Below the pieces are notes generated by a model. It had not been told where the DNA came from. It searched no databases and saw nothing but the letters and a program-made list of their open reading frames with translations. From positions 1-64,000 of the forward strand of contig NZ_FNVF01000008.1 of NCBI RefSeq assembly GCF_900107975.1: a stretch of DNA of 64,000 nucleotides, given 5' to 3'. Positions 46,499 through 53,202 of the stretch are shown in pieces. This DNA is from Paenibacillus sp. UNC499MF (GTDB taxonomy: Bacteria; Bacillota; Bacilli; Paenibacillales; NBRC-103111). Numbering within the stretch: position 1 is the stretch's first letter; each line of letters starts with the position of its first letter. The translations under genes were made by a program, and so were the position numbers.

Positions 46499-46556
46499 CA
46501 CATATTACAAAGGATATCACGGAATGGGTGCACTTTGTAATGTGTGGACTTTTTTC
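46499..46556 (+). terminator. Terminator-like hairpin in the cold-shock leader
   Basis: CACATATTACAAAG (46499-46512) pairs with CTTTGTAATGTGTG (46533-46546) over 14 positions (one G-U), around a 20-nt loop, and a GACTTTTTT tract follows. It lies between promoter and gene. AT-rich stems like this may open or refold with temperature. Confidence 0.75.
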
Positions 46557-46604
46557 CTAAAAGGATATGGGTAAATCTTTAAATTTCCGGGAGGTTTTAC
46601 AAGC

Positions 46605-46805
46605 ATGGAAACAGGTACAGTTAAGTGGTTTAACGCTGAGAAAGGCTTCGGTTTTATCGAAGTTGAAGGCGGCAAAGACGTTTTCGTTCATTTCTCCGCG
46701 ATTCAAGGCGATGGCTTCAAGTCCCTTGACGAAGGCCAACGCGTTCAATTCGACATCGCTCAAGGCAACCGTGGTCCACAAGCCGAGAACGTTGTAAAAC
46801 TGTAA
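46605..46805 (+). CDS. Cold-shock protein, CspA/CspB family
   Basis: The 66-residue OB-fold protein binds single-stranded RNA and DNA. RNP1 is KGFGFIEV and RNP2 is VFVHFSAI; the opening [15 protein letters not shown] is typical. GGGAGG stands 9 nt before the ATG. Length is normal. Its leader hairpin is described separately, and the YdjO-like gene that follows supports a cold-response locus. Confidence 0.97.
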   Translation: METGTVKWFNAEKGFGFIEVEGGKDVFVHFSAIQGDGFKSLDEGQRVQFDIAQGNRGPQAENVVKL

Positions 46806-46828
46806 GCAACTACACAAACTTATAGAAG

Positions 46829-46862
46829 GAACTGCCTTTCCTAGGATTAGGCAGTTCTTTTT
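46829..46862 (+). terminator. Terminator of the cold-shock gene
   Basis: GAACTGCC (46829-46836) pairs with GGCAGTTC (46850-46857), followed by T5. Confidence 0.9.
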
Positions 46863-46933
46863 CATGAACTTCTATAACCTATACGGTCTTGCGTAGACTA
46901 TAGAGAAGGCCGACTATCTGAAGGAGGGTCACT

Positions 46934-47140
46934 ATGCATTATTCCAAAAAGAACATGGAACCTGTTCCAGAAGAAGAGATCACCGTTTGGGCGTGCAGCC
47001 AAGAAAGCTGCGTATGCTGGATGCGGGAAAATTTCTCGTTTAATCAAGTCCCTCTCTGTCCGATTTGCAAATCCGAAATGGTTAAGCAAGTCAAGATGCT
47101 TCCTGTGCTTACAAACCATAACCATAACGCCCTGGGTTAA
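46934..47140 (+). CDS. Cold-inducible YdjO-like zinc-ribbon protein
   Basis: The 68-residue protein resembles B. subtilis YdjO as I recall it: KKNMEPVPEEEITVWACS, then ESCVCWMRENF and PLCPICKSEMV. Cys21, Cys26 or 28 and the CPIC pair form a likely zinc ribbon. The function is unknown. GAAGGAGGGTC precedes the ATG. A terminator lies between it and the cold-shock gene, so it has its own promoter or depends on readthrough. Confidence 0.85.
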   Translation: MHYSKKNMEPVPEEEITVWACSQESCVCWMRENFSFNQVPLCPICKSEMVKQVKMLPVLTNHNHNALG

Positions 47141-47168
47141 CACCGTCCCGTTTCACTAAATGTCAGCA

Positions 47169-47203
47169 AAAAAAGCCGAGACCTTCAGGTCTGGGCTTTT
47201 TTT
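47169..47203 (+). terminator. Terminator of the YdjO-like gene
   Basis: AGCCGAGACC (47174-47183) pairs with GGTCTGGGCT (47188-47197) with one internal mismatch, followed by T7. The 220 bp up to the P450 contain a CCGGGCGGC/GCCGCCCGG hairpin without a U-run and no gene. Confidence 0.88.
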
Positions 47204-47426
47204 GCGTTATTTGGATCGGTGCGGTCCGGCGGTGACGCTTGCCGGGTAAGCCGGGCGGCAGCCGCCCGGACAAACGCGAAAACGTCATTCGGGTTTAAAC
47301 CGAAGGGACCGGCACGGCAGGCCGGGTATAGGCGGTCCCGGCTTACCGACCGCCGCGCAGGGCCGCAACGCATCCTGGGAAGCGTCCGAAACCGGCAGGC
47401 CGGCATCAATACGGCCATCGGCTGGA

Positions 47427-48623
47427 CTAGCCGAGCCGCTTCGTCGGCGTAAACGTCAGCGGCAGGCTGCTCACGCCGTGGACGATAAACCCGCGGGCGG
47501 GCGTCAGCGGCTCCCGGTCCGCCCGGGCCAGATCCGGCAGGCGCTCCAGGATCGCCTGAAGCGCTACACGCGCTTCCAGGCGGGCCAGCGGAGCGCCGAG
47601 GCAGAAGTGCATGCCGTGGCCGAAGGCGATGTGCGGGTTCGATTCGCGTGCGATATCGAACTTGTCGGCATCGGCGAATTTGCCGGCGTCGCGGTTCGCC
47701 GAGCCCATCCAGGCCACGACACGGCTGCCGGCCGGGATCACCTGGCCGCCGATCTCCACGTCCTGCGCGGCGGTGCGGAACATCGCCTGCAGCGGCGACC
47801 GGAAGCGGAGCACCTCCTCGATCGCGGACGGCAGAAGTTCCGGCTGTTCACGCAGCTTCGCGAGCTGGTCCGGGTTTTCCAGCAGCGACAGCACGGCGTT
47901 GCCGATCAGGTTCGTCGTCGTTTCGTTGCCGGCCACCAGCAGAAGCGCGCAGAAGGAGAGAATATCGCCTTCGGAGAGATGCGTGTTGGATTCTTCGGCG
48001 GCAAGCAGCGCACTGATGAGATCGTCCCGGGGTTCTTCGCGCCGGAGGGCGATGATTTTGCGGAAATAATCGTTCATTTCCTCATGCGCTCTCTGCGATT
48101 CGCTGTTGGTCGCTCCGACGACGGAATCTGCCGACGCCACAACTTCATCGGACCAATGCTTGAACTGCTCGCGGTCTTCGCTCGGAATTCCGAGCATCTC
48201 CGCAATGACGATGACGGGCAGCGGGTACGAGAAATCGCGGATCAGATCGATGCGGCCCGTCTCCGATACCTCGTCGAGCAGCTCGTGAGTAATCGCCGCA
48301 ATACGCGATTCCAGCGCGGCGACCGCTTTAGGCGTGAACGCCTTGCTCACCAGGGTCCGCAGCTGAGTATGCCGGGGAGGATCCATCGTAATGAGGCTGA
48401 ATCCGCCTTCTTCCCGGTTGTCCTGCTCCGCCCCTTCCTCAAATTTGGGGCGATGCTCGGAAGAAAACCGTGCATGGTCGAACAGCACTTGTTTGACGTG
48501 CTCATAGTCGAAAACCGACCAGATTCCGAGCGGTTCCATGAACATGACAGGCTGATTTTGACGAAGCTGTGCATACAACGGATAAGGGTTTCTCAAAAAG
48601 TCCGGCGAAAAGAGCGTAGTCAT
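47427..48623 (-). CDS. Cytochrome P450 (CYP107-like)
   Basis: The 398-residue soluble monooxygenase has the oxygen-binding I-helix AGNETTT, the K-helix EEVLRFRSP (ExxR) and the heme loop FGHGMHFCLGAPLAR with the thiolate ligand Cys341. MDPPRHTQLRTLVSKAF is the usual C-helix region. It resembles bacterial class I P450s such as YjiB or PksS; no ferredoxin or reductase gene is adjacent. GGAGGCGGT precedes the ATG. Substrate unknown. Confidence 0.95.
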   Translation of the reverse strand: MTTLFSPDFLRNPYPLYAQLRQNQPVMFMEPLGIWSVFDYEHVKQVLFDHARFSSEHRPKFEEGAEQDNREEGGFSLITMDPPRHTQLRTLVSKAFTPKAVAALESRIAAITHELLDEVSETGRIDLIRDFSYPLPVIVIAEMLGIPSEDREQFKHWSDEVVASADSVVGATNSESQRAHEEMNDYFRKIIALRREEPRDDLISALLAAEESNTHLSEGDILSFCALLLVAGNETTTNLIGNAVLSLLENPDQLAKLREQPELLPSAIEEVLRFRSPLQAMFRTAAQDVEIGGQVIPAGSRVVAWMGSANRDAGKFADADKFDIARESNPHIAFGHGMHFCLGAPLARLEARVALQAILERLPDLARADREPLTPARGFIVHGVSSLPLTFTPTKRLG

Positions 48624-48729
48624 TTTATACCGCCTCCAAAATAAGATGTACGAGCGCTGTCCGTTCTCGGGCCATGCTTGTTGTTATGTCATCTATGTCG
48701 CTGTATAGGGCTGCCGTTTACCGTTTTTT

Positions 48730-49671
48730 TTACCGTTTATCCGTGCCCAAGGCCAGCCGAAGCTGCGAGGCCATCTCATCCAGCGCCTCCTGTGCGGCAG
48801 GGACGAACTTGTGGAAGTTGGCAAAGCCGTGAATCAGAGTTTCGTAATTCTTGTACACCACTTCGACTCCCGCCTGGACAAGCTTGTCCGCATAAGCCTT
48901 GCCGCTGTCTCTGAGCGGGTCGTATTGAGCGGTCACAATCATCGCGGGCGGCAGTCCGCCGAGATCTTTATGGTGAATGGGGTAAGCATACGGATTCTTC
49001 ACTTCTTCCTCCGTGTTCAAATACTGCTTCGAAAACCATTCCATCATCCCCGCCGACAGCAGGTAGCCTTCCTTATTCTCGCGCAGCGAAGCCGGGTCCT
49101 CTTCGAGGAAGCCCGCGGCAGGATAACAAAGCAGCTGGTACACGATTTCCGGGCCGCCCGCTTCTTTCGCCTTGATGCAGGTAACGGCCGCAAGCGTTCC
49201 TCCCGCGCTGTCCCCGCCGACGGCAATTCGCGTAGGATCGATGCCGAACTCTTCCGGGCGGGAAGCGATCCACTGAACAGTCTCGTACGCGTCGTCCACC
49301 GCCGCCGGAAATTTGTGTTCCGGTGCAAGACGGTAATCCACGGAAATCACCCGGGCATGAACCGAGTTCGCCAAGTTCCGGCAGATGGAGTCATGCGACT
49401 CCAAATCCCCGACTACAAAGCCGCCGCCGTGAAAAAAGACAAACACCGGCCAAGGCCCCCGGCCTTCAGGCGTGTAAATCCGGACGGGAATATCCCGCCC
49501 CTTCAGCGGAAGCTTCCGGTCCTCTACTTGCTTGACCTCCTCCACCCCGAAGGTGAAGGCGGCATTTCCCGTCCCTTTGCGGAGGTCCTCCGGCTTCAGT
49601 TCCTCCCAAGACGGCAGCGGATGTGAATTCATCTGTTTAAGCATCATGGCAATACGCGGATCCACCGGCAT
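48730..49671 (-). CDS. HSL-family esterase/lipase (alpha/beta hydrolase)
   Basis: The 313-residue enzyme has the oxyanion motif FFHGGGFVVGD, the nucleophile in VGGDSAGGTLA, the acid in TAQYDPLRDSG and the histidine in LIHGFANFH. This is the hormone-sensitive-lipase family of short-chain esterases. The ATG at 49671 has AAAGGAAGAAACG upstream; the open frame beyond it lacks a site. A promoter and an inverted repeat overlapping its -10 lie at 49811-49857. Confidence 0.93.
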   Translation of the reverse strand: MPVDPRIAMMLKQMNSHPLPSWEELKPEDLRKGTGNAAFTFGVEEVKQVEDRKLPLKGRDIPVRIYTPEGRGPWPVFVFFHGGGFVVGDLESHDSICRNLANSVHARVISVDYRLAPEHKFPAAVDDAYETVQWIASRPEEFGIDPTRIAVGGDSAGGTLAAVTCIKAKEAGGPEIVYQLLCYPAAGFLEEDPASLRENKEGYLLSAGMMEWFSKQYLNTEEEVKNPYAYPIHHKDLGGLPPAMIVTAQYDPLRDSGKAYADKLVQAGVEVVYKNYETLIHGFANFHKFVPAAQEALDEMASQLRLALGTDKR

Positions 49672-49810
49672 AACGTTTCTTCCTTTCGAATTAAGCGTTC
49701 CCCCTAAGGAAAATGAAGCGCAATAAGGGGACAAAAAAGGACCAGGATACAATCGCACGATCGGATATGGAGTTCAACATTTGGTTTCATAGTGAAATAT
49801 TTAAACACGG

Positions 49811-49857
49811 AACATTTCACTTATCTAAATGTTAATTGCCGGGGAACCGAAAGTCAA
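49811..49857 (-). promoter_or_regulatory. Promoter with overlapping inverted repeat, esterase gene
   Basis: On the minus strand TTGACT (49857-49852), 17 bp, TAACAT (49834-49829). AACATTT (49811-49817) and AAATGTT (49827-49833) form an inverted repeat across the -10 and start site. A related arm pair GTGAAAT/ATTTCAC lies at about 49791-49820. This looks like a repressor operator. Confidence 0.55.
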
Positions 49858-49910
49858 ATTTAGGGTGTTCCCCTAATTTTCACAGGATTTTGTCAGCTTG
49901 ATTCCAAACG

Positions 49911-49946
49911 AAAACAGCCCGCCTCGGCTTGTCCGGAACGGGCTGT
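49911..49946 (-). terminator. Terminator of the DNA glycosylase gene
   Basis: ACAGCCCG (49914-49921) pairs with CGGGCTGT (49939-49946), followed by TTTTCGTTT on the minus strand. It lies about 140 bp past the stop codon. Confidence 0.7.
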
Positions 49947-50085
49947 GTATGTTTCGGTGCGTATACGGGGGAGGATGCTTACGCTTGCCGGGCTGATCCG
50001 CAGCAATGGATTTTGCCGTGAGAATCTCTTGCTGCGGAACAGAAATAGCTTCCCCGGCCCTCTCCGGCCCCTGGCGCCAGGCCGC

Positions 50086-50637
50086 TCACTCCGCCACAAA
50101 ACGCCATGGATAGTCCACCGCCTTGGTAATACCGATCCGCGGTGTGACGAGAACCGGGCCCGCAGGCGGGGTTCCACTCTCCAGCGCTAATCCTTCCGGC
50201 GGCACCGCAAGAAGATTGCAGCCGTTCAGATTGCGTGTGATCCCGAGACCCTGGGCCAGTTTGCCGGGACCGTTCAGCAGGTTCCGGTCCGGGGCACCCC
50301 CGCGGTTGCCGCGGATCAGCTCCAGCCCCTCCAGGGGCCTGGCCGCACGCAGCAGCACAGCACCCACCCCGCCCGGTTCATGGGCGACGACGTTGATGCA
50401 CAGATGCATCCCGTAAATGAGGTACACGTACAGACGTCCCGCCTCGCCGAACATAAGGCGGTTTCGCGGGGTAACCGCCCGGCTGGCGTGACTGGCCGGA
50501 TCGTCGGAGCCTCTGTAGGCTTCCGTTTCCGTAATCGCGACGCGGATCAGTCCCTCCTCCGTCTGCCGGACAAGCTCGCATCCGAGCAGTTCCTTCGCTA
50601 CCGTTACGGTATCGCGTTCCAGAAATGACGCGTCCAT
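50086..50637 (-). CDS. 3-methyladenine DNA glycosylase (MPG/AAG family)
   Basis: A base-excision repair enzyme that removes alkylated purines. The 183-residue protein has ITETEAYRGSDDPASHA with the catalytic Glu, the intercalating region LYVYLIYGMHLCINVV and NGPGKLAQGLGI, which are family hallmarks. It resembles B. subtilis YxlJ. The ATG has GGGGGGCGG upstream and follows the lipoprotein gene by 15 bp, so the two may be co-transcribed. Confidence 0.93.
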   Translation of the reverse strand: MDASFLERDTVTVAKELLGCELVRQTEEGLIRVAITETEAYRGSDDPASHASRAVTPRNRLMFGEAGRLYVYLIYGMHLCINVVAHEPGGVGAVLLRAARPLEGLELIRGNRGGAPDRNLLNGPGKLAQGLGITRNLNGCNLLAVPPEGLALESGTPPAGPVLVTPRIGITKAVDYPWRFVAE

Positions 50638-50652
50638 TTTTTCCGCCCCCCT

Positions 50653-51129
50653 TTAACTCCCGTATTTCTCCTGCCATGCTTCGCGCCAATCCGGAAAAGA
50701 AACGGAATGGACTTCTTCCAGCGTTTTACCGTCCAGCGACCAGCCGCTGCCGGCCGAGCCGTATTGATCCTGAGGAAACGAGGTCCCGCCGAAAGGCTCC
50801 CCCTCATTTTCATACACATAAACGTCGACCTTTCCTTTGGAAAGCGGATGGCCTTTGACGACAAATTTTTGGACGCGGATCATTTTGCCCAAATAGCGAT
50901 CCGGGTCTACGGACTGGAGACCCCAAACTATTTTACCCGGTAATTTCTTAAGCACATCCTTCGTCAGTTCGTAGCTTTGGACTTCACCCTCGTAAGACAA
51001 AACGCGATAGCCTTTGTCCTCCAGATAGCTTTTGGCCAAACTGTGCTCCCGGGGAACTTGAACTTCCCCGCTGCCGTTACATGCTGCCAGCAAAAGAAAA
51101 ATGAGGAGCGCGGCCCGTCCCGTTTTCAT
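50653..51129 (-). CDS. Small lipoprotein of unknown function
   Basis: The 158-residue precursor has a lipoprotein signal (LLIFLLLAACNGSG). The mature part has two alpha/beta-like segments: LEDKGYRVLSYEGEVQSYELTKDVLKKLP, recalling DUF4830-type proteins, and a beta-rich half with VQKFVVKGHPL and VDVYVYENEGEPFGG. I do not recognise a function. The ATG at 51129 follows AAAAGGAGGG. It is just upstream of the glycosylase gene on the same strand. Confidence 0.8.
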   Translation of the reverse strand: MKTGRAALLIFLLLAACNGSGEVQVPREHSLAKSYLEDKGYRVLSYEGEVQSYELTKDVLKKLPGKIVWGLQSVDPDRYLGKMIRVQKFVVKGHPLSKGKVDVYVYENEGEPFGGTSFPQDQYGSAGSGWSLDGKTLEEVHSVSFPDWREAWQEKYGS

Positions 51130-51238
51130 GAAAATCCCTCCTTTTCGGCGCTTGAAGCGGCTTACCGGCATTCTTTTTAACGCTGCAAAAAAACAGGCCC
51201 GCCGCACAGGTTACGATCGGGTCCCGGCAGACGCCCGG

Positions 51239-51267
51239 TTTACGGCGGCCTCTCTTTTGCATATATA
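51239..51267 (+). promoter_or_regulatory. Promoter of the small unknown gene at 51314
   Basis: TTTACG (51239-51244), 17 bp, TATATA (51262-51267). Confidence 0.6.
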
Positions 51268-51313
51268 AACAGAAAGAAGAGTGAGAGCTCCGCTGCGGAA
51301 GGAGGCAGGTGCG

Positions 51314-51637
51314 GTGCGGCTTAACCGGAAGAAACGAAAACGAATCCGCAGAACGTCCCACTCAGGCTCCCTGCGTGTCCTCCAGGCAAAAACGGCCGTA
51401 TTTGTCACGTTTTCCGATGGAATCCGGCGCAATTACGGCAACCGCGACCAGGACCCTTCCTACGGCCATATACGAATACCCGACCCCCGCACCGTGTCCT
51501 ACATCAATCTGTTCGTCAACGCGGTGCTACAGCCGTCGGGCCTGTACCGGGCCAAGCAGTACGGCGGCTTCCTTGGATGGGGGAATTTTTTTAAAGGACC
51601 GCCCTCTGTAATCTTTGCAGCTCCGACCAGCCGATGA
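51314..51637 (+). CDS. Small basic protein of unknown function
   Basis: A GTG start at 51314 has GGAGG 8 nt upstream and a promoter-like pair of hexamers 50-75 bp before it. The 107-residue product has a very basic N terminus (RLNRKKRKRIRR) and a body with VFVTFSDGIRRNYGN, PDPRTVSYINLFVNAVLQPSG and YGGFLGWGNFF. I do not recognise a family. The last 47 bp overlap the convergent YdjC gene. Coding status rests on the start signals and the protein-like composition. Confidence 0.55.
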   Translation: MRLNRKKRKRIRRTSHSGSLRVLQAKTAVFVTFSDGIRRNYGNRDQDPSYGHIRIPDPRTVSYINLFVNAVLQPSGLYRAKQYGGFLGWGNFFKGPPSVIFAAPTSR

Positions 51638-52496
51638 GACTTATTCCTTCGGCGGCAAGGAGATCTTTTATGACGGGATCGCGAAAAAGGCGGAATTCCC
51701 ACTCGCGCTTCTGCCAATGAGGGTTGATCGCTTTCAATTCCTCGGCGGGCAGAGCCGGATGCAGAATGAACTCCGAGACCCCGGGCTTAAGAGCCCTCAA
51801 TAGCTCCATGACGGTTTCCCGGAAGCTTTCGTAGGTTTCCCCTTGTTCCGTATGAAAAGGAAGGCCCAGCAAATAATCCAGAATCACCACGCCTTTGGCA
51901 TCGGCTTGAGCGGCGCGCAGCCCGGCCAGCTTGGCCGCTTCGGCCGGCACCTCCAGTCCCATGTCCACGTAACGGGGAATGCGGAAAGGAAGACCATAGG
52001 ACGCGCAGATATCAAAGACGATACCGAGGAAATCCCGCCCGGTGCCCAGGCCGTACAAGCTTCCCATGTGATTGTCCAGATGAGTCGGCATAACGCCCAT
52101 CCTCATCGCCAGCTCGATCTGGCTCACGATCTCCGTCCGCACCTCATCGGGGTCGGCTCTCCGCTCGAATGACGCGGAATCCGCGGGAAAGTAACCTTCC
52201 CGCGTAACGAGCGACGCGACGCTCCCATGCCGGGTTACCGGTCCCCATTTGTACGGCGCCCATTCGCTCGTAAATGTCAAGTGGACGCCCACATCCGCCT
52301 GAGGATGGACGGCCGCCCACTCCGCGGCTTCTTTGGCCCAGCCGCACGGCATCATGACGGTCGCCGACGAGACCGCTCCTTCGGCCAGAAGCTGCGCGAT
52401 TCCTTCGTTCGCGGCATGACACATGCCGTAATCGTCCGCGTTGACGATCAGCAGTTTTTCAGCCGGGCGGTAGCCCAGCGCTTCCGCAAGACTCAT
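51591..52496 (-). CDS. YdjC/ChbG-like carbohydrate deacetylase
   Basis: The 301-residue protein has IVNADDYGMCHAANEGI (metal-binding Asp pair), GVHLTFTSEW and THLDNHMGSLYG (His ligands), the signatures of the YdjC family, which removes acetyl groups from oligosaccharides such as chitobiose. The C-terminal part has FILHPALPAEELK. The ATG at 52496 follows GAAGGGGAGAAG. It is divergent from the TetR gene and its start lies within 65 bp of the TetR start, so the repressor could also control it. Confidence 0.88.
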   Translation of the reverse strand: MSLAEALGYRPAEKLLIVNADDYGMCHAANEGIAQLLAEGAVSSATVMMPCGWAKEAAEWAAVHPQADVGVHLTFTSEWAPYKWGPVTRHGSVASLVTREGYFPADSASFERRADPDEVRTEIVSQIELAMRMGVMPTHLDNHMGSLYGLGTGRDFLGIVFDICASYGLPFRIPRYVDMGLEVPAEAAKLAGLRAAQADAKGVVILDYLLGLPFHTEQGETYESFRETVMELLRALKPGVSEFILHPALPAEELKAINPHWQKREWEFRLFRDPVIKDLLAAEGISLIGWSELQRLQRAVL

Positions 52497-52524
52497 CTTC
52501 TCCCCTTCTTTCCGAAAGTAAAGA

Positions 52525-52555
52525 TTGACGAAACCCCTTTTAGTACTATACAGTA
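52525..52555 (+). promoter_or_regulatory. TetR gene promoter with overlapping operator
   Basis: TTGACG (52525-52530), 16 bp, TATACA (52547-52552). The palindrome TACTATACAGTA (52544-52555) covers the -10. Nearly the same palindrome stands before the downstream gene at 53162-53173. Confidence 0.75.
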
Positions 52556-52560
52556 GTAAT

Positions 52561-53142
52561 ATGAAAACAACCAAACGACCTTCCAACCGGGACAAAACCC
52601 TGGATACCGCCGAACACCTTTTTCTGACAAAAGGGTTTCTCCTTACCAGTATGGACGAAATCGTAACCGAGAGCAAAGTCTCCAAAACGAATATTTATTA
52701 TCATTTTAAAAGCAAGGAGGAGCTGCTCGGAGCCGTTGCGGAAAGACTCGTCGGGCGTTACGAGGAGCTTATCCGTGAAGCCGGTTCCCGGAGCGGACTG
52801 GCTGTCCCGCAGAAAATAGCGGCGATCGGCGAGCTGCTGATGCAGAAAGAGGACGATTTCCTCGGAGGCTGCCCTTTTCTGACGCTGTACGTCCAGACCT
52901 CCAGAGAGGCCGGATTCGTAAGGGAGCGGATCGGGCGTTTTTTCCGGGAACAAACGGTGTACCTCGAAGGGCTTCTCGCGGAAGGCGTACGCAGCGGAGA
53001 GCTGAGAGCAAGTCTGGAACCGGGTCCTGCGGCCGCCCTGATCATTTCCGGTATAGAAGGCGCGCTTTTCCTCCAGCATGCCAGCCCTGATTCCACTTAT
53101 ATGCAACAAGTGCTTCCCGCTTTAGCCCAGCTGCTAAAGTAA
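52561..53142 (+). CDS. TetR family transcriptional regulator
   Basis: The 193-residue repressor has the N-terminal TetR helix-turn-helix (DTAEHLFLTKGFLLTSMDEIVTESKVSKTNIYYHFKSKEELL) and a helical ligand domain (GCPFLTLYVQTSREAGF). The ATG at 52561 is leader-adjacent to the operator; the upstream frame lacks a binding site. Matching palindromes before this gene and before the SDR/hydrolase gene suggest it represses both. Confidence 0.93.
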   Translation: MKTTKRPSNRDKTLDTAEHLFLTKGFLLTSMDEIVTESKVSKTNIYYHFKSKEELLGAVAERLVGRYEELIREAGSRSGLAVPQKIAAIGELLMQKEDDFLGGCPFLTLYVQTSREAGFVRERIGRFFREQTVYLEGLLAEGVRSGELRASLEPGPAAALIISGIEGALFLQHASPDSTYMQQVLPALAQLLK

Positions 53143-53161
53143 TTTTTTTACGCTATTTTAG

Positions 53162-53173
53162 TACTGCATAGTA
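53162..53173 (+). promoter_or_regulatory. TetR operator before the SDR/hydrolase gene
   Basis: TTTTAGTACTGCATAGTAGTA matches the site before the TetR gene except at central positions; the palindromic core is TACT-RYAY-AGTA. It lies 30 bp upstream of the next start codon. Confidence 0.7.
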
Positions 53174-53202
53174 GTATATTATAAATTCAGAGGTGTTCGT
53201 TC

